Assembly (NCBI GenBank): GCA_963792485.1
Contig: CAWBWL010000009.1
Span: 235,827-299,826, forward strand
DNA length: 64,000 nt
Direction: 5' to 3'
Source of the DNA: JANOYJ01 sp963792485
Lineage (GTDB): Bacteria; Pseudomonadota; Alphaproteobacteria; Rhizobiales; Rhizobiaceae
Positions 33,572 to 42,670 of the stretch are shown here, piece by piece. The position numbers were made by a program, and so were the translations under genes. Numbering within the stretch: position 1 is the stretch's first letter; every line of letters starts with the position of its first letter. The notes under the pieces were generated by a model that was given only the letters and a program-made list of their open reading frames with translations, was not told the DNA's origin and searched no databases.

Positions 33572-34495
33572 TCATTCGCTTTCGTGAAGCGCGGCGGTCT
33601 CGCTTAAGATCCAGCCCTGAAAAGCAATGATGCGCGGGTCTTTGGCAGCTCCTTCTGGATAGACGAGGAAATACGCATATTCAGGCGACACTTTGATGCT
33701 CAGATCAAAGGGCCGCACCAGCCGCCCCTCGGACAGGTCGTTCGCCACCATGGCGAAATCCGCCAGCGCCACGGCGTCGCCCGCCATGGCCGCGTCCACC
33801 GCGTTTGACGAGGTGCCGAAGACGATGGTGTTGCTGCCGTCATAATCTTCAACGCCCGCCGCCGCCATCCACATGCGCCAGTTCGGCCAGGTCACGCCCT
33901 GGCGCGACCATTCGATATGGGCGAGCGTGTGTTGGAGAAGATCGCGCGGCTCCTTCAGCGGCTTGCCGGACTTCAAAAGGCGCGGGCTGCAGACGGGGAC
34001 AATGACATTGTCGAACAGTCGGGCGGCGGCGAGGCCCGGATAGACGCCCGTGCCGAAGCGGATGGCGACGTCTATATCGTCCGCCTCGAAATCGCGCACT
34101 TCATACGAGATATCGAAACGCAGATCGATGTCCGGATGCAGCTTGCGGAACTCCTCAACGCGCCGCATCAGCCATTTGGTCGCGAACTGCGGATCGAGCG
34201 TCACTTTCAGCTGCGCCATGCCGCGCGCCACCTTCTGCGCCTTTGACACCGCGCGGCCCATCCCGTCCAGCGCGTCACCAGCCGCCTCGCACAAAAGCAC
34301 GCCCGCCTCGGTGAGGCGGATAGTGCGGCTGGTGCGGGTGAACAGCTTGACGCCAAGCTGCTCCTCGATCTCCTTGATCTGAAAGCTCACCGCAGCAGGC
34401 GTCAGGCCAAGCTCATCCGCCGCACGGGTAAAGTTCAAATGCCTGCCCGCTGCGATCAGGGTCCGTAACGCGCGGGTACCGGGGATCTGGCGCAT
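33572..34495 (-). CDS. LysR-family transcriptional regulator, GcvA-like
   Basis: 307 residues. The N-terminal helix-turn-helix RALRTLIAAGRHLNFTRAADELGLTPAAVSFQIKEIEEQLGVKLF spans residues 8-52 (quoted in parts: LNFTRAADELGLTPAAVS is the recognition region). A substrate-binding domain of the GcvA subgroup follows (VEEFRKLHPDIDLRFDIS; DIDVAIRFGTG). Effector unknown. It is divergent from a small DUF1127-like gene at 34623, whose promoter lies in the shared 127 nt, and upstream of the GST gene, either of which may be its target. Confidence 0.88.
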   Translation of the reverse strand: MRQIPGTRALRTLIAAGRHLNFTRAADELGLTPAAVSFQIKEIEEQLGVKLFTRTSRTIRLTEAGVLLCEAAGDALDGMGRAVSKAQKVARGMAQLKVTLDPQFATKWLMRRVEEFRKLHPDIDLRFDISYEVRDFEADDIDVAIRFGTGVYPGLAAARLFDNVIVPVCSPRLLKSGKPLKEPRDLLQHTLAHIEWSRQGVTWPNWRMWMAAAGVEDYDGSNTIVFGTSSNAVDAAMAGDAVALADFAMVANDLSEGRLVRPFDLSIKVSPEYAYFLVYPEGAAKDPRIIAFQGWILSETAALHESE

Positions 34496-34622
34496 TTTAT
34501 CTTCAAGGAAAAATTACTGATGGGGAAAGAACTACTCGTTTCCCTCTTTCCAGTCAATGGCGCATTGTGAGGGCAGCCAATTGACGTCAAGCAAAACTTG
34601 ATGTGAAAACAGGAGACTCGTC

Positions 34623-34880
34623 ATGTCCATCACCGCAACAAGCCCCGTTTCGCACGCCTTCGCAGATCGCCTGCACCTGCTGCTTTCGCCACTCTTTGCC
34701 GGGAAGGGGCCGCAGGGGCGGCTGTATAGGGGGTTGAACGATTTGCCGGATTATTTGCTGCTCGATATCGGCGTTGATCCGAGGGATGTGCCGGTGAGGG
34801 GGGACGGGACGGGCGCGCGGGCGGAAGTGCTGCGCCGGGAGTCGACGGCGACGTCCGCCCGAACATCAGCGAAAACGTGA
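34623..34880 (+). CDS. Small DUF1127-like protein
   Basis: 85 residues with a strong ribosome site (AGGAGA, 6 nt before ATG 34623). The core LNDLPDYLLLDIGVDPRDV (~39-57) fits the L..L.D..L.DIG..R..I pattern of DUF1127 proteins, which include small RNA-binding regulators in alphaproteobacteria. The C-terminal 25 residues are low-complexity and may not be significant. Divergent from the LysR gene. Confidence 0.55.
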   Translation: MSITATSPVSHAFADRLHLLLSPLFAGKGPQGRLYRGLNDLPDYLLLDIGVDPRDVPVRGDGTGARAEVLRRESTATSARTSAKT

Positions 34881-34943
34881 AATCCTGTATCATCACCAGA
34901 CCTTAGGCCGAACCGCCCAAAGCGGTCATCGTCCGGGGCATCA

Positions 34944-35923
34944 CTATTGCGAGTTCGCCTGCAAAAACGCCGTCATCCGCATTAGCGCCGTCTTCCCCGC
35001 TTCTGTATCCAGATTGAACTGATATTCATGCGGCAGTTTCGGCTCGTAGTCCGGCGGGAAATAGAGTTCGTCCACAGCAACGCCCTGCGCCTTGATGGCG
35101 TCTGCCATCAGCACGGATTGCGGGGCGAGAGGGTCGCCGTTTCCGACGGTGATGAAAGCTGGCGGGAAGGATGAGGTGACGTGCTGACTGATGTTGAATT
35201 CGCCGAACTTGGCGATTTTCACCGGGTCGCGCTCGCCGAAATAGGACCAGAGCACGGTGCGGATGAAGCCGCCGAACGCGCCGTCCAGATTGATCTTGGA
35301 CGGGTCATAGATGCCGCAATTGAGCAGGATGCCGCGCAGCTGGGCGGGGTGCATGGCAGGATGAATGCCCGAGGCTGCGGCATAGGCCGGATTGGTGCTG
35401 ATCACCGCCGTTTGCGCCGCCAGCTGCGCGCCGGCGGAATCGCCCGCGAGGAAAGATTTTAGCGGGATCGAATTTATAGTCCGCCGCCTTGCTTTGGGCG
35501 AAGGCGATGGCTTCGCCCACTTGCACCACAGGACCCGGATATTTTGCCGCCGGTGCGGTCGTGTAGCCGATGCCGATGACGACAAAGCCTTTGGACGCCA
35601 ATATTTCGAAATAGGGCGCGGCGTCTTCCTTCTGGCCCGCCAGAAACGCCCCGCCGTGAATCCAGAAGACAACGCGGAGCAATCCCGGAGCTCAGGCATG
35701 AACACGTCGAATTTAGCCTGACCCGTAGGACACATCGCGCAGCGCGGTCACGCCAGCGGGCCGGTGCTTCTCCAATGCGGCGATGCGCAGCGCTGAATCG
35801 GCGTCAAACGTGTGGCGGATCAGAAGCACTGAAGGCCAAGGGCTGAGTTTGAACGCGACAAAAACACCGCGCTCCAAGCAGCGCGAGAACAGCCGCGATC
35901 CGCACCAGCCAGCGCACAATCAT
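34944..35923 (-). pseudogene. Alpha/beta hydrolase, broken by several frameshifts
   Basis: Pieces of one HSL-type esterase lie in order but in different frames. They are a membrane/signal start at ATG 35923 (MIVRWLVRIAAVLALLGA), then FKLSPWPSVLLIRHTFDADS, then QAKFDVFMPEL, then VVFWIHGGAFLAGQKEDAAP (oxyanion HGG) with IGIGYTTAPAAKYPGP, then FLAGDSAGAQLAAQTAV (nucleophile Ser in GDSAG). The last piece has a normal C-terminus with the probable Asp (NGDPLAPQS) and His (KLPHEYQF). Shifts fall near 35860, 35717, 35685 and 35470. Either a decayed gene or an error-rich stretch of assembly; the catalytic triad itself is preserved in the pieces. Confidence 0.8.
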
Positions 35924-35978
35924 CGGGCAGAGGTTAAGGCACTTCTTCCGATTGCCGCAAGCGCCGCCTCGCGCGACG

Positions 35979-36674
35979 TCATAATGCCGGGTTGAGATCT
36001 GGATCATGATCACCGTCAGCGCCATCCGCCTGCGCCGCCTCCACCTTCGCATAAGCCCCATCCCCGCCCGAATTCCGGCAGACAATATGCGTCACCCCGT
36101 GCCGCTTCAGCAGCGCCGTCTCCGCCGCCACATCCCCCGGCATTCCAATGACCAGCTCATGATCCGGCAGCGCCAGCGGCTGCTCTGGCTTGTCCACCAT
36201 GCGCACGATGAAATGCACATCGGCGCGGCTGGCGAACGGGGCGATATGCTGCGAGCCGAGGGCCAGGAGCACGCGCGCGCCGGGGGGGAGGGCGTCGCGG
36301 GCTTGCTCGAGCGATGAGACTTCCAGCCAATTGTCTCCCGGCTGCTTTTTCCATGGCGGGCGGGTGCGGATGTCGAGCGGGATGCCGGTCTGCTCGGCGG
36401 CGCGTTTGGCGTTGGCGGAGATTTGGGCTGCGAAAGGGTGGGTGGCGTCGATGAGGCTTGTGATGTGTTCGCGGCGCAGATAGGCCGCCAGGCCTTCCGC
36501 GCCGCCGAAGCCGCCGATACGGACCTCGCCTGCGACCGGCTTCGGCTCTTTGGTGCGGCCGGCGAGCGAGGTGATGACGCGCCAGTCTGGATGCTGGCTG
36601 ACAAGCTCCGCCGCCAGCGCCGCCGCCTCCTTCGTGCCGCCGAGGATGAGGATGGTTTCAGCCTTCCCGGGCAA
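35979..36674 (-). CDS. cobK: Precorrin-6A reductase
   Basis: 231 residues from TTG 36674. The NADPH-dependent reductase CobK/CbiJ reduces (cobalt-)precorrin-6A. Seen: ILILGGTKEAAALAAEL (start), SLIDATHPFAAQISANAKRA (~73-92) and a late HIVCRNSGGDGAYAKVEAA. After AKVEAA the frame turns into an unfamiliar ADGADGDHDPDLNPAL, while the neighbouring frame reads MALTVIMI, the expected end of CobK. So a one-base shift near 36025 probably altered the last ~15 residues. The start overlaps the true end of cbiD by 17 nt. Confidence 0.9.
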   Translation of the reverse strand: MPGKAETILILGGTKEAAALAAELVSQHPDWRVITSLAGRTKEPKPVAGEVRIGGFGGAEGLAAYLRREHITSLIDATHPFAAQISANAKRAAEQTGIPLDIRTRPPWKKQPGDNWLEVSSLEQARDALPPGARVLLALGSQHIAPFASRADVHFIVRMVDKPEQPLALPDHELVIGMPGDVAAETALLKRHGVTHIVCRNSGGDGAYAKVEAAQADGADGDHDPDLNPAL

Positions 36675-37765
36675 TCACGATCCCCTTGCGGTCGGTGATG
36701 AGGATTTCAATAGAGACCGGCGCATCGCGCAGGATGTCGCGGCAGGCGGATTGTGCGAGGAGCGCCACAGGCTTGGCTAGCTCCACGCCATTTTCCATAC
36801 AGATTTCAAGCGCTTCCTGCGCCGTGTTGGCTTTCAGAATCTCGCTCCTTCAGATTTTGATTCAAGCCCGCTTCCAGCGCAATTCTGGCAAGGAAGCTCA
36901 GATCAATCTGGCTGCGGGCCGAGTGCAGGTCCATCGCGCCCTGCGCCAGCTTGGTGATCTTGGCGAAGCCGCCGGCGATGGTGACTTTGTCGATTGGGTG
37001 GACGCGCAGGTATTTCAAAAGCCCGCCGGCGAAGTCGCCCATATCGATGAGGGCGATGTCGGGCAGGGAATAGAGCTGCTGCACCGCCGCCTCCGATGTG
37101 GAGCCTGTCGATCCCGCTATGTGTTTTAGCGCAGCGGCGCGCGCGACATCAACGCCCCTGTGGATGGAATGGATCCATGCGGCGCAGGAGAAGGGGTGGA
37201 CGATGCCGGTGGTGCCGAGGATGGAGAGGCCGCCGGTGATGCCGAGGCGCGGGTTCCAGGTCTTTTCGGCGATCGCCGCGCCGTCCGGCACCGAGATGGT
37301 GACAAGCACATCACCGGGCCTGCCATGGGCGCGGCAGAGCATTTTCAGCTCCGCGCTGATCATTTGGCGCGGCACGGGATTGATGGCGGGCTCGCCCGGC
37401 GGCAGCGGCAGGCCCGCACGCGTCACCGTGCCGACACCTTCGCCTGCGGCAAAGACAATGCCGCTGCCGGGCGCGCCAAAGGCAACCTCGGCGATGATGG
37501 TCGCCCCATGTGTGACGTCCGGATCATCGCCCGCATCCTTGACAATGCCCGCGCGCGCCACGCCGTCTTTCAAATCTTCCAAAGCCAGCGCAAACGCGGG
37601 CTTTTCACCTTTCGGGAGCACAATGGATACAGGGTCGGGAAAGTGGCCGGTCAAAAGCGCCGTCATGGCCGCCTTCGCCGCGGCCGTCGCGCATGCGCCA
37701 GTGGTCCAGCCGCGCCGCAAGGGCGTGTCGGGCTTGGCGAGGCCGGCGTCGGGTTCATCCATCAT
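36658..37765 (-). CDS. cbiD: Cobalt-precorrin-5B C1-methyltransferase (C-terminus frameshifted)
   Basis: CbiD methylates C1 of cobalt-precorrin-5B in the oxygen-independent route, and replaces CobF where that is absent. Start taken at ATG 37765 or 37762 (MMDEPDAG); a frame open to 37840 has no family sequence. Blocks: LRRGWTTGACATAAAKAAM, GATIIAEVAFGAPGSG, ITGGLSILGTTGIVHPFS and KVTIAGGFAKITKLAQG. One extra base near 36845 throws the frame into a stop at 36806. The other frame continues ILKANTAQEALEICMENG and on to VSIEILITDRKGIVIAREG with a stop at 36658, a normal CbiD ending. The gene is therefore whole apart from one indel. Confidence 0.9.
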
Positions 37766-37955
37766 GCTGCTTCCATACGCGAAGCCCGTTAGCATTTTGT
37801 CAACCAAGAGACACAGAACTTCGTTAACCAGACTGGTCAAAGCGGCGGTGAAGTGGGAAAACCAACTCCCGGCAAAAACAAGAACACAGACGGGGAGGGT
37901 CCATGATTAACCGAGCCAGCGCCCAAGCGCGGCCAGATCCGTTTGGACGGCGCCT

Positions 37956-39260
37956 GTGAAAGGGTTCCTCATCGCCGCGCCGCATTCCGGGTCGGGCAAG
38001 ACCATTGTCACGCTCGGGCTGCTCAGAGCGCTGAAGGACCAGGGCGCACGCGTCGCCTCGGCCAAAGCGGGGCCGGACTATATCGACCCGGCCTTTCACG
38101 CCGCCGCCACAGGGCGCGACTGCGTCAATCTCGACCCTTGGGCGATGCGCGCGGCGCAGTTGCGGGCTCTGGCGCTGGATGCCGGAACTGATGCGGATGT
38201 GCTTGTCGTCGAGGGCATGATGGGCCTGTTTGACGGGGCGGCGGACGGGAAGGGGTCTTCCGCAGATTTGGCAGCGCTTCTGGGGCTGCCGGTGGTGCTG
38301 GTGGTGGATTGCGCCCGGCAGTCGCATTCGGTCGCGGCGCTGGTGCATGGGTTCTCGAGCTTCCGCGCGGATGTGCGCATCGCCGGAATCATTTTGAACC
38401 GTGTGGCAAGCGCGCGGCAGGAGCGGATGATTCGCTCAGCCTTGGCGCCATCCGGCACCCGAATTTTCGGCGTTTTGCCGCACTTGCCCGAGCTACAGCT
38501 GCCATCGCGCCATCTCGGACTTGTGCAGGCTGGCGAGCATGATAATCTGGAGTTGTTTCTGGTTGCGGCAGGAAGCTGCGTCAGCCAGCATTGTGACCTT
38601 GCGGCATTGTTGCAGATCAGTGACTTGCGGCCAGATAATGGGAAAAGACCGCTCCCCGCCATCATTTCCCCGCCCGCCCAGATTATCAGCGTCGCACGCG
38701 ATGCTGCATGCGCATTTTCTTACCCCCATGTTTTGACGGGTTGGAAGAATGCCGGGGCCGAAGTAAGCTTCTTCTCTCCCTTGGAGGATGAAGCGCCATC
38801 GGCTCGTTGCGGCATGGTGTTTTTGCCGGGTGGTTACCCGGAACTGTACGCAGAGCGTTTGTCATCTTGTTCGAGTTTTCGCGCCGGCATGGAGGCGGCG
38901 CATGAGAGGGGCGCAGTGATTTACGGTGAATGTGGGGGCTACATGCTCCTCGGCGATGGTCTGATCACAGCAGACGGCGCATCGCACCGCATGCTCGGCT
39001 TTTTGCCGCTGGAAACGAGCTTCGCCGCAAAAGGGCGTCAGCTCGGCTACCGGCGCTTGCGCGGCGTTGCGGGCTCGCCTTTTCCGGACAGCTACACCGC
39101 CCATGAGTTCCATTATTCGACCGTTTCACGCCGCGGTGAAGCTGCCCCGATGTTCCATGCCATGGATGCGCTGGGAGAAGATCTCGGCCCTGTGGGCATG
39201 AAGCGCGGCAATGTCTGTGGCTCCTACATGCACCTCATCGATCTGGCGGGCGCATCATGA
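37956..39260 (+). CDS. cobB: Hydrogenobyrinic/cobyrinic acid a,c-diamide synthase
   Basis: 434 residues from GTG 37956. Glutamine-dependent amidation of the a and c acetates. The N-terminal ATP-binding part has LIAAPHSGSGKTIVTLGLLRAL (P-loop, quoted as PHSGSGKT at ~7-14) and AGPDYIDPAFH (~44-54). The C-terminal glutaminase has the Cys of GAVIYGECGGYMLLG (~320) and the His of CGSYMHLIDLAG (~428). About 190 nt separate it from the divergent cbiD; no riboswitch is seen there. cobC follows with an ATGA overlap. Confidence 0.95.
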   Translation: MKGFLIAAPHSGSGKTIVTLGLLRALKDQGARVASAKAGPDYIDPAFHAAATGRDCVNLDPWAMRAAQLRALALDAGTDADVLVVEGMMGLFDGAADGKGSSADLAALLGLPVVLVVDCARQSHSVAALVHGFSSFRADVRIAGIILNRVASARQERMIRSALAPSGTRIFGVLPHLPELQLPSRHLGLVQAGEHDNLELFLVAAGSCVSQHCDLAALLQISDLRPDNGKRPLPAIISPPAQIISVARDAACAFSYPHVLTGWKNAGAEVSFFSPLEDEAPSARCGMVFLPGGYPELYAERLSSCSSFRAGMEAAHERGAVIYGECGGYMLLGDGLITADGASHRMLGFLPLETSFAAKGRQLGYRRLRGVAGSPFPDSYTAHEFHYSTVSRRGEAAPMFHAMDALGEDLGPVGMKRGNVCGSYMHLIDLAGAS

Positions 39261-40252
39261 TGATCGATCATGGCGGCGCGCTGGACCGCGCCATGCAGAC
39301 CTATGGCGGCAAGCCCGATGACTGGCTGGACCTTTCGACCGGCATCAATCCTGTGGCCTACAAACTGCCGCCGCTGCCGCCGAGCCTTTGGGCGCGTCTG
39401 CCGGACAAGAAACTGGAAAATGAAACGATCGAGGCTGCGCGCGTCTTCTACGGCGTTCCGGAAGCGGCGGCTGGCGTGATTGGCCCCGGCTCGCAAGCAC
39501 TCATCCAGATTTACCCCACTTTGCTGCCCGCGGGTTTCGCGGAGGTGCTGACCCCCACATATGAGGAACACGCCGCAAATTTGTTGCGCCTCGGCTGGCA
39601 GGTGGAAGCCGTTCAGGATTTCCGGAATCTTGACGAGCGCACCAGCGTCACAGTTGCGGTCAATCCGAACAATCCTGATGGCAAGCGCATTACCATTTCC
39701 GAGATCGAGCGCGTTGCGGCATTGCTTGCCAAACGTGGTGGATTTCTCGTGGTTGACGAGGCTTTCAGCGATACGGAAGTTGGAACAAGCGCTGCCCATC
39801 TCGCAGGCATGGACGGACTGATCATTCTGAAGTCATTCGGCAAGTTCTTCGGGCTTGCCGGTATACGCCTCGGATTTGCCTTCGGTCCTGACAAGCTTAC
39901 AGAGCGCCTTAAAGCCATGCTCGGTCCCTGGGCCGTTGCCGGCACTGCCTTGGAGATCGCGCGCAAAGCCTATGGCGATCCCGAGGGCGTGGCGGAACTC
40001 AAAGCGCGCATCGCCGAAAGCCGCAAATCACTGTCCGAGGTCTTGACCGAGAACGGGCTGATAGAAGTGGGCGGCACGCAGTTGTTCGCGCTTGTCGAGC
40101 ATCCCGAGGCCGAGCGTCTCTATGAAGGGCTCGCTCACCAGCAAATCCTGACGCGCCGCTTTGCGCATTCGCCCAACTGGCTGCGCATCGGCCTTGCGGC
40201 GCACGAAGTCGAATATTGGCGCCTTTCCAAGGCTTTGCAGGCAATTCTTTGA
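39257..40252 (+). CDS. cobC: L-threonine-O-3-phosphate decarboxylase
   Basis: 331-residue PLP-dependent class I/II aminotransferase-fold enzyme. It makes (R)-1-amino-2-propanol phosphate for the corrin side chain (CobD of enterics). Start MIDHGGALDRAMQTYGGKPDDWLDLSTGINP (quoted in parts: DWLDLSTGINP is the substrate-loop signature). Then GPGSQALIQIYP, VNPNNPDGKRI, LVVDEAFSDTE and the PLP lysine in ILKSFGKFFGLAGIRLGF. It overlaps cobB (ATGA) and cobD (TTGA). Confidence 0.93.
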   Translation: MMIDHGGALDRAMQTYGGKPDDWLDLSTGINPVAYKLPPLPPSLWARLPDKKLENETIEAARVFYGVPEAAAGVIGPGSQALIQIYPTLLPAGFAEVLTPTYEEHAANLLRLGWQVEAVQDFRNLDERTSVTVAVNPNNPDGKRITISEIERVAALLAKRGGFLVVDEAFSDTEVGTSAAHLAGMDGLIILKSFGKFFGLAGIRLGFAFGPDKLTERLKAMLGPWAVAGTALEIARKAYGDPEGVAELKARIAESRKSLSEVLTENGLIEVGGTQLFALVEHPEAERLYEGLAHQQILTRRFAHSPNWLRIGLAAHEVEYWRLSKALQAIL

Positions 40253-41226
40253 GCAATTCTACTGAGATCGGCTTTGTAATCCTCTTTGTGGCGCTGCTGA
40301 TTGACCGGTTTGACAGCCAGGAGTGGCTGTGGCGGCATGTGGCGCATCCTGTCGTCTGGTTCGGCAAGGCGATTGGCCTTGCCGACCATCACTTCAATCT
40401 CGATGCAGTCACAGCGCTTCAGCGCCGCCGGAACGGGTTCATTTCCATTGCGCTCCTGATGCTGGGTGCCGCTGCCGCCGGCTGGCTGTTGCAAGCTGCG
40501 CTGCGCCCGGTTTGGTATCTTGGCTGGTTCGCGGAAGCCTTCATCGTCAGCATTCTGCTCGCGCAGCGCAGTCTGGCGGACCATGTGTCTGCTGTTGCCA
40601 CCGCTTTGAAGACAGGCGGCCTTGATGCCGGGCGCACTGAAGTTGCCAAGATCGTCGGGCGTGACCCCGCACAGCTGGACGATGCCGGAGTGTGCCGCGC
40701 GGCGATTGAATCGCTGGCGGAGAACAGTTCGGACGGCGTTGTGGCTCCGGCGTTCTGGTATGCGCTTGGCGGGCTGCCGGGACTGTTTGCCTACAAGATG
40801 CTGAACACGGCAGATTCAATGATCGGTCACATGAGCGAGCGTCACGGCGATTTCGGACGCTTTGCGGCCAGGCTTGATGATGTGGCCAACTGGATACCCG
40901 CCCGGTTGACGGGCCTTCTGATCGTCTGCGCCGGGGCGATCCGCTCTGGCTGGCCAACGGCCAGGAAAGCATGGTCGGTCATGTTGCGCGACGCGCGTTC
41001 GCACCGCTCGCCCAATGCCGGCTGGCCGGAGGCCGCGATGGCGGGTGTGCTGGATCTGAGCCTTGGCGGCCCGCGCCGCTATGGCGATCTGACGGTCAAC
41101 GAACCCGTCCTGAACGGGGCAGGGCGGCGCGGGGCGAATGCCGCAGATGTAGGGCTTGCGCTTGACCGGTTCTGGACGGCGATGGTTTTACTTTATTTGC
41201 TAACCATTTTCCCAGTCACTCTTTGA
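40249..41226 (+). CDS. cobD: Adenosylcobinamide-phosphate synthase (CobD/CbiB)
   Basis: 325 residues from TTG 40249, which overlaps the cobC stop (TTGA); the open frame runs further back inside cobC. Integral membrane protein that joins aminopropanol phosphate to adenosylcobyric acid. Blocks: HPVVWFGKAIG, ESLAENSSDGVVAPAFWYALGG (split), AYKMLNTADSMIGH and NAGWPEAAMAGVLDLSLGGPR. At least four membrane helices. Ends the cobB-cobC-cobD operon. Confidence 0.93.
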   Translation: MSNSTEIGFVILFVALLIDRFDSQEWLWRHVAHPVVWFGKAIGLADHHFNLDAVTALQRRRNGFISIALLMLGAAAAGWLLQAALRPVWYLGWFAEAFIVSILLAQRSLADHVSAVATALKTGGLDAGRTEVAKIVGRDPAQLDDAGVCRAAIESLAENSSDGVVAPAFWYALGGLPGLFAYKMLNTADSMIGHMSERHGDFGRFAARLDDVANWIPARLTGLLIVCAGAIRSGWPTARKAWSVMLRDARSHRSPNAGWPEAAMAGVLDLSLGGPRRYGDLTVNEPVLNGAGRRGANAADVGLALDRFWTAMVLLYLLTIFPVTL

Positions 41227-41290
41227 CGAATCAAAGTCTCAGGCGTAACTTATACTTGGGGCTTGGTTCTCAAAATTAGCGGAGTCTTCG

Positions 41291-41722
41291 ATGTTCAAGA
41301 AACTCGCCGTCTTGGCGGCGGCTGCATTCGTTTGCCTTGGATTACAGCTGCCAGCGCAGGCGCAGGGCCTCGTGGCGCATATTGATGTCTCGTCGCAGAC
41401 CATGACAGTCAAACGCGGCGGTCAGGTCATGCATGTCTGGCGCGTCTCGACGGCGCGCAGCGGCTATTCGACGCCGCGCGGCACCTTCCGGCCGCAGCGT
41501 CTCGCCCGGATGCACTACTCACGCAAATACGACAATTCGCCGATGCCCTATTCCGTGTTCTTTCGCGGCGGATATGCGATTCACGGCACCAGCGCGGTCA
41601 AGAGCCTTGGCCGGCCCGCTTCCCACGGCTGCGTGCGCCTGCACACGAGCAATGCGGCGACGCTCTATTCGATGATCCGGCAAGCGGGTTCGCGCAACGC
41701 CAGGATTATCATCACTCAATAG
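41291..41722 (+). CDS. Periplasmic L,D-transpeptidase (YkuD family)
   Basis: 143 residues with a signal peptide MFKKLAVLAAAAFVCLGLQL then PAQA|QG, and a compact YkuD domain ending in the catalytic motif SHGCVRLHTSNA (Cys ~114), with the conserved His in YAIHGTSAVKSLG. These enzymes form 3-3 cross-links in peptidoglycan or attach proteins to it. Its own promoter probably lies in the 64 nt after cobD. It converges on lpxXL across a strong GC hairpin. Confidence 0.9.
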   Translation: MFKKLAVLAAAAFVCLGLQLPAQAQGLVAHIDVSSQTMTVKRGGQVMHVWRVSTARSGYSTPRGTFRPQRLARMHYSRKYDNSPMPYSVFFRGGYAIHGTSAVKSLGRPASHGCVRLHTSNAATLYSMIRQAGSRNARIIITQ

Positions 41723-41725
41723 ACT

Positions 41726-41753
41726 GCGCGGCGGCGGCGCTTGCCGCGCCGCC
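41726..41753. terminator. Bidirectional GC-rich hairpin between ldt gene and lpxXL
   Basis: GGCGGCGGC and GCCGCGCCGCC arms around GCTT lie directly between two convergent stop codons; the right arm reaches the lpxXL stop codon. T-runs are short, so it may be only partly intrinsic. Confidence 0.5.
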
Positions 41754-42670
41754 TACCTTTGCCAGCGCTTGTGGAACCACATCCACTGACCCGGGTATTC
41801 GCGGACCCAGCGCTCGACGATGTCGTTGAGCATCTGGCATGACGCGTTGACGTCGATCTGCCCATTCGAATTGCGCGGCAATTCTATGCGGTCTTCAAGA
41901 GATAGTCTGTAACGCCCATGCGGGAGGCGGATGCAGCGGGCAGGATAGATTTCGGCATCGAACTGGCGCGCCAGTTTTGGCAGCAGCGGATTGGTGCCGA
42001 CCGGAGCCCCGAAGAATGTGGTGGTCTCGCCGCGCTGAAATTTCTGGTCTACGAGCATGCCGACTGCGCCGCCGCGTTCGAGGACGTTGACGAGCGACCA
42101 TACCGCCCCCGCCTTTGACGGCACCAGATGACCCATGCGCGTGCGCCGCGCGTCTAGAACCCGTTTGGCGATGTAGGGATTGTTCGGCGGACGGAACATT
42201 GCCGTCACTTCGAGGCCGAACGTGGCAGCGCAGAGCGGCAGCAGCTCAAAATTGCCGGTATGGGCGGTGAAAAACAGGAACGGGCCGCGTCTTTTTTGGA
42301 CCTGCGTAAACACGTCGCGGCCTTCCACCTCGATTTTGCCGGGCGCCGTTGCATCCGGGTCAAAATCGAAAATCTGGTCAAGAAACACATATTCGGCCAT
42401 CAGGCGGGCCATATTGCCCCACATGTCGAGCGCGATCTCCTCGCGTTCCGCCTCGCTCTTTTCCGGAAATGCCAGCTTCAAATTGGAAAGCGCCACCTGA
42501 TGACGCGAGGAAAGCGGCCCAATGCGGCGCGCGGCCCAGTCAACGAAATTCGCCGCCTGACGCGCCGGCAAGAGCGAAACCAAAGCCAGGAGTCCGAAGG
42601 TCAACTGCGCAACGAGCCAATACTCGACATGCCGCAGCCTGCGCCATTGGCGGTAGATGAAGAGCTTCAT
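41753..42670 (-). CDS. lpxXL: Lipid A very-long-chain acyltransferase (LpxXL-type)
   Basis: 305 residues of the LpxL/HtrB acyltransferase family. The active-site motif HTGNFE (HX4E) is seen in FFTAHTGNFELLPL (~135-148). Also present are MFRPPNNPYI and GMLVDQKFQRGETTTFFGAPVGTNP (split), usual in the family. One N-terminal membrane helix. Its place at the end of acpXL-fabF2-fabF1-adh identifies it as the enzyme that moves the 27-hydroxyoctacosanoyl-type chain from AcpXL to lipid A, as in Rhizobium. Overlaps adh by 4 nt. Confidence 0.92.
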   Translation of the reverse strand: MKLFIYRQWRRLRHVEYWLVAQLTFGLLALVSLLPARQAANFVDWAARRIGPLSSRHQVALSNLKLAFPEKSEAEREEIALDMWGNMARLMAEYVFLDQIFDFDPDATAPGKIEVEGRDVFTQVQKRRGPFLFFTAHTGNFELLPLCAATFGLEVTAMFRPPNNPYIAKRVLDARRTRMGHLVPSKAGAVWSLVNVLERGGAVGMLVDQKFQRGETTTFFGAPVGTNPLLPKLARQFDAEIYPARCIRLPHGRYRLSLEDRIELPRNSNGQIDVNASCQMLNDIVERWVREYPGQWMWFHKRWQR

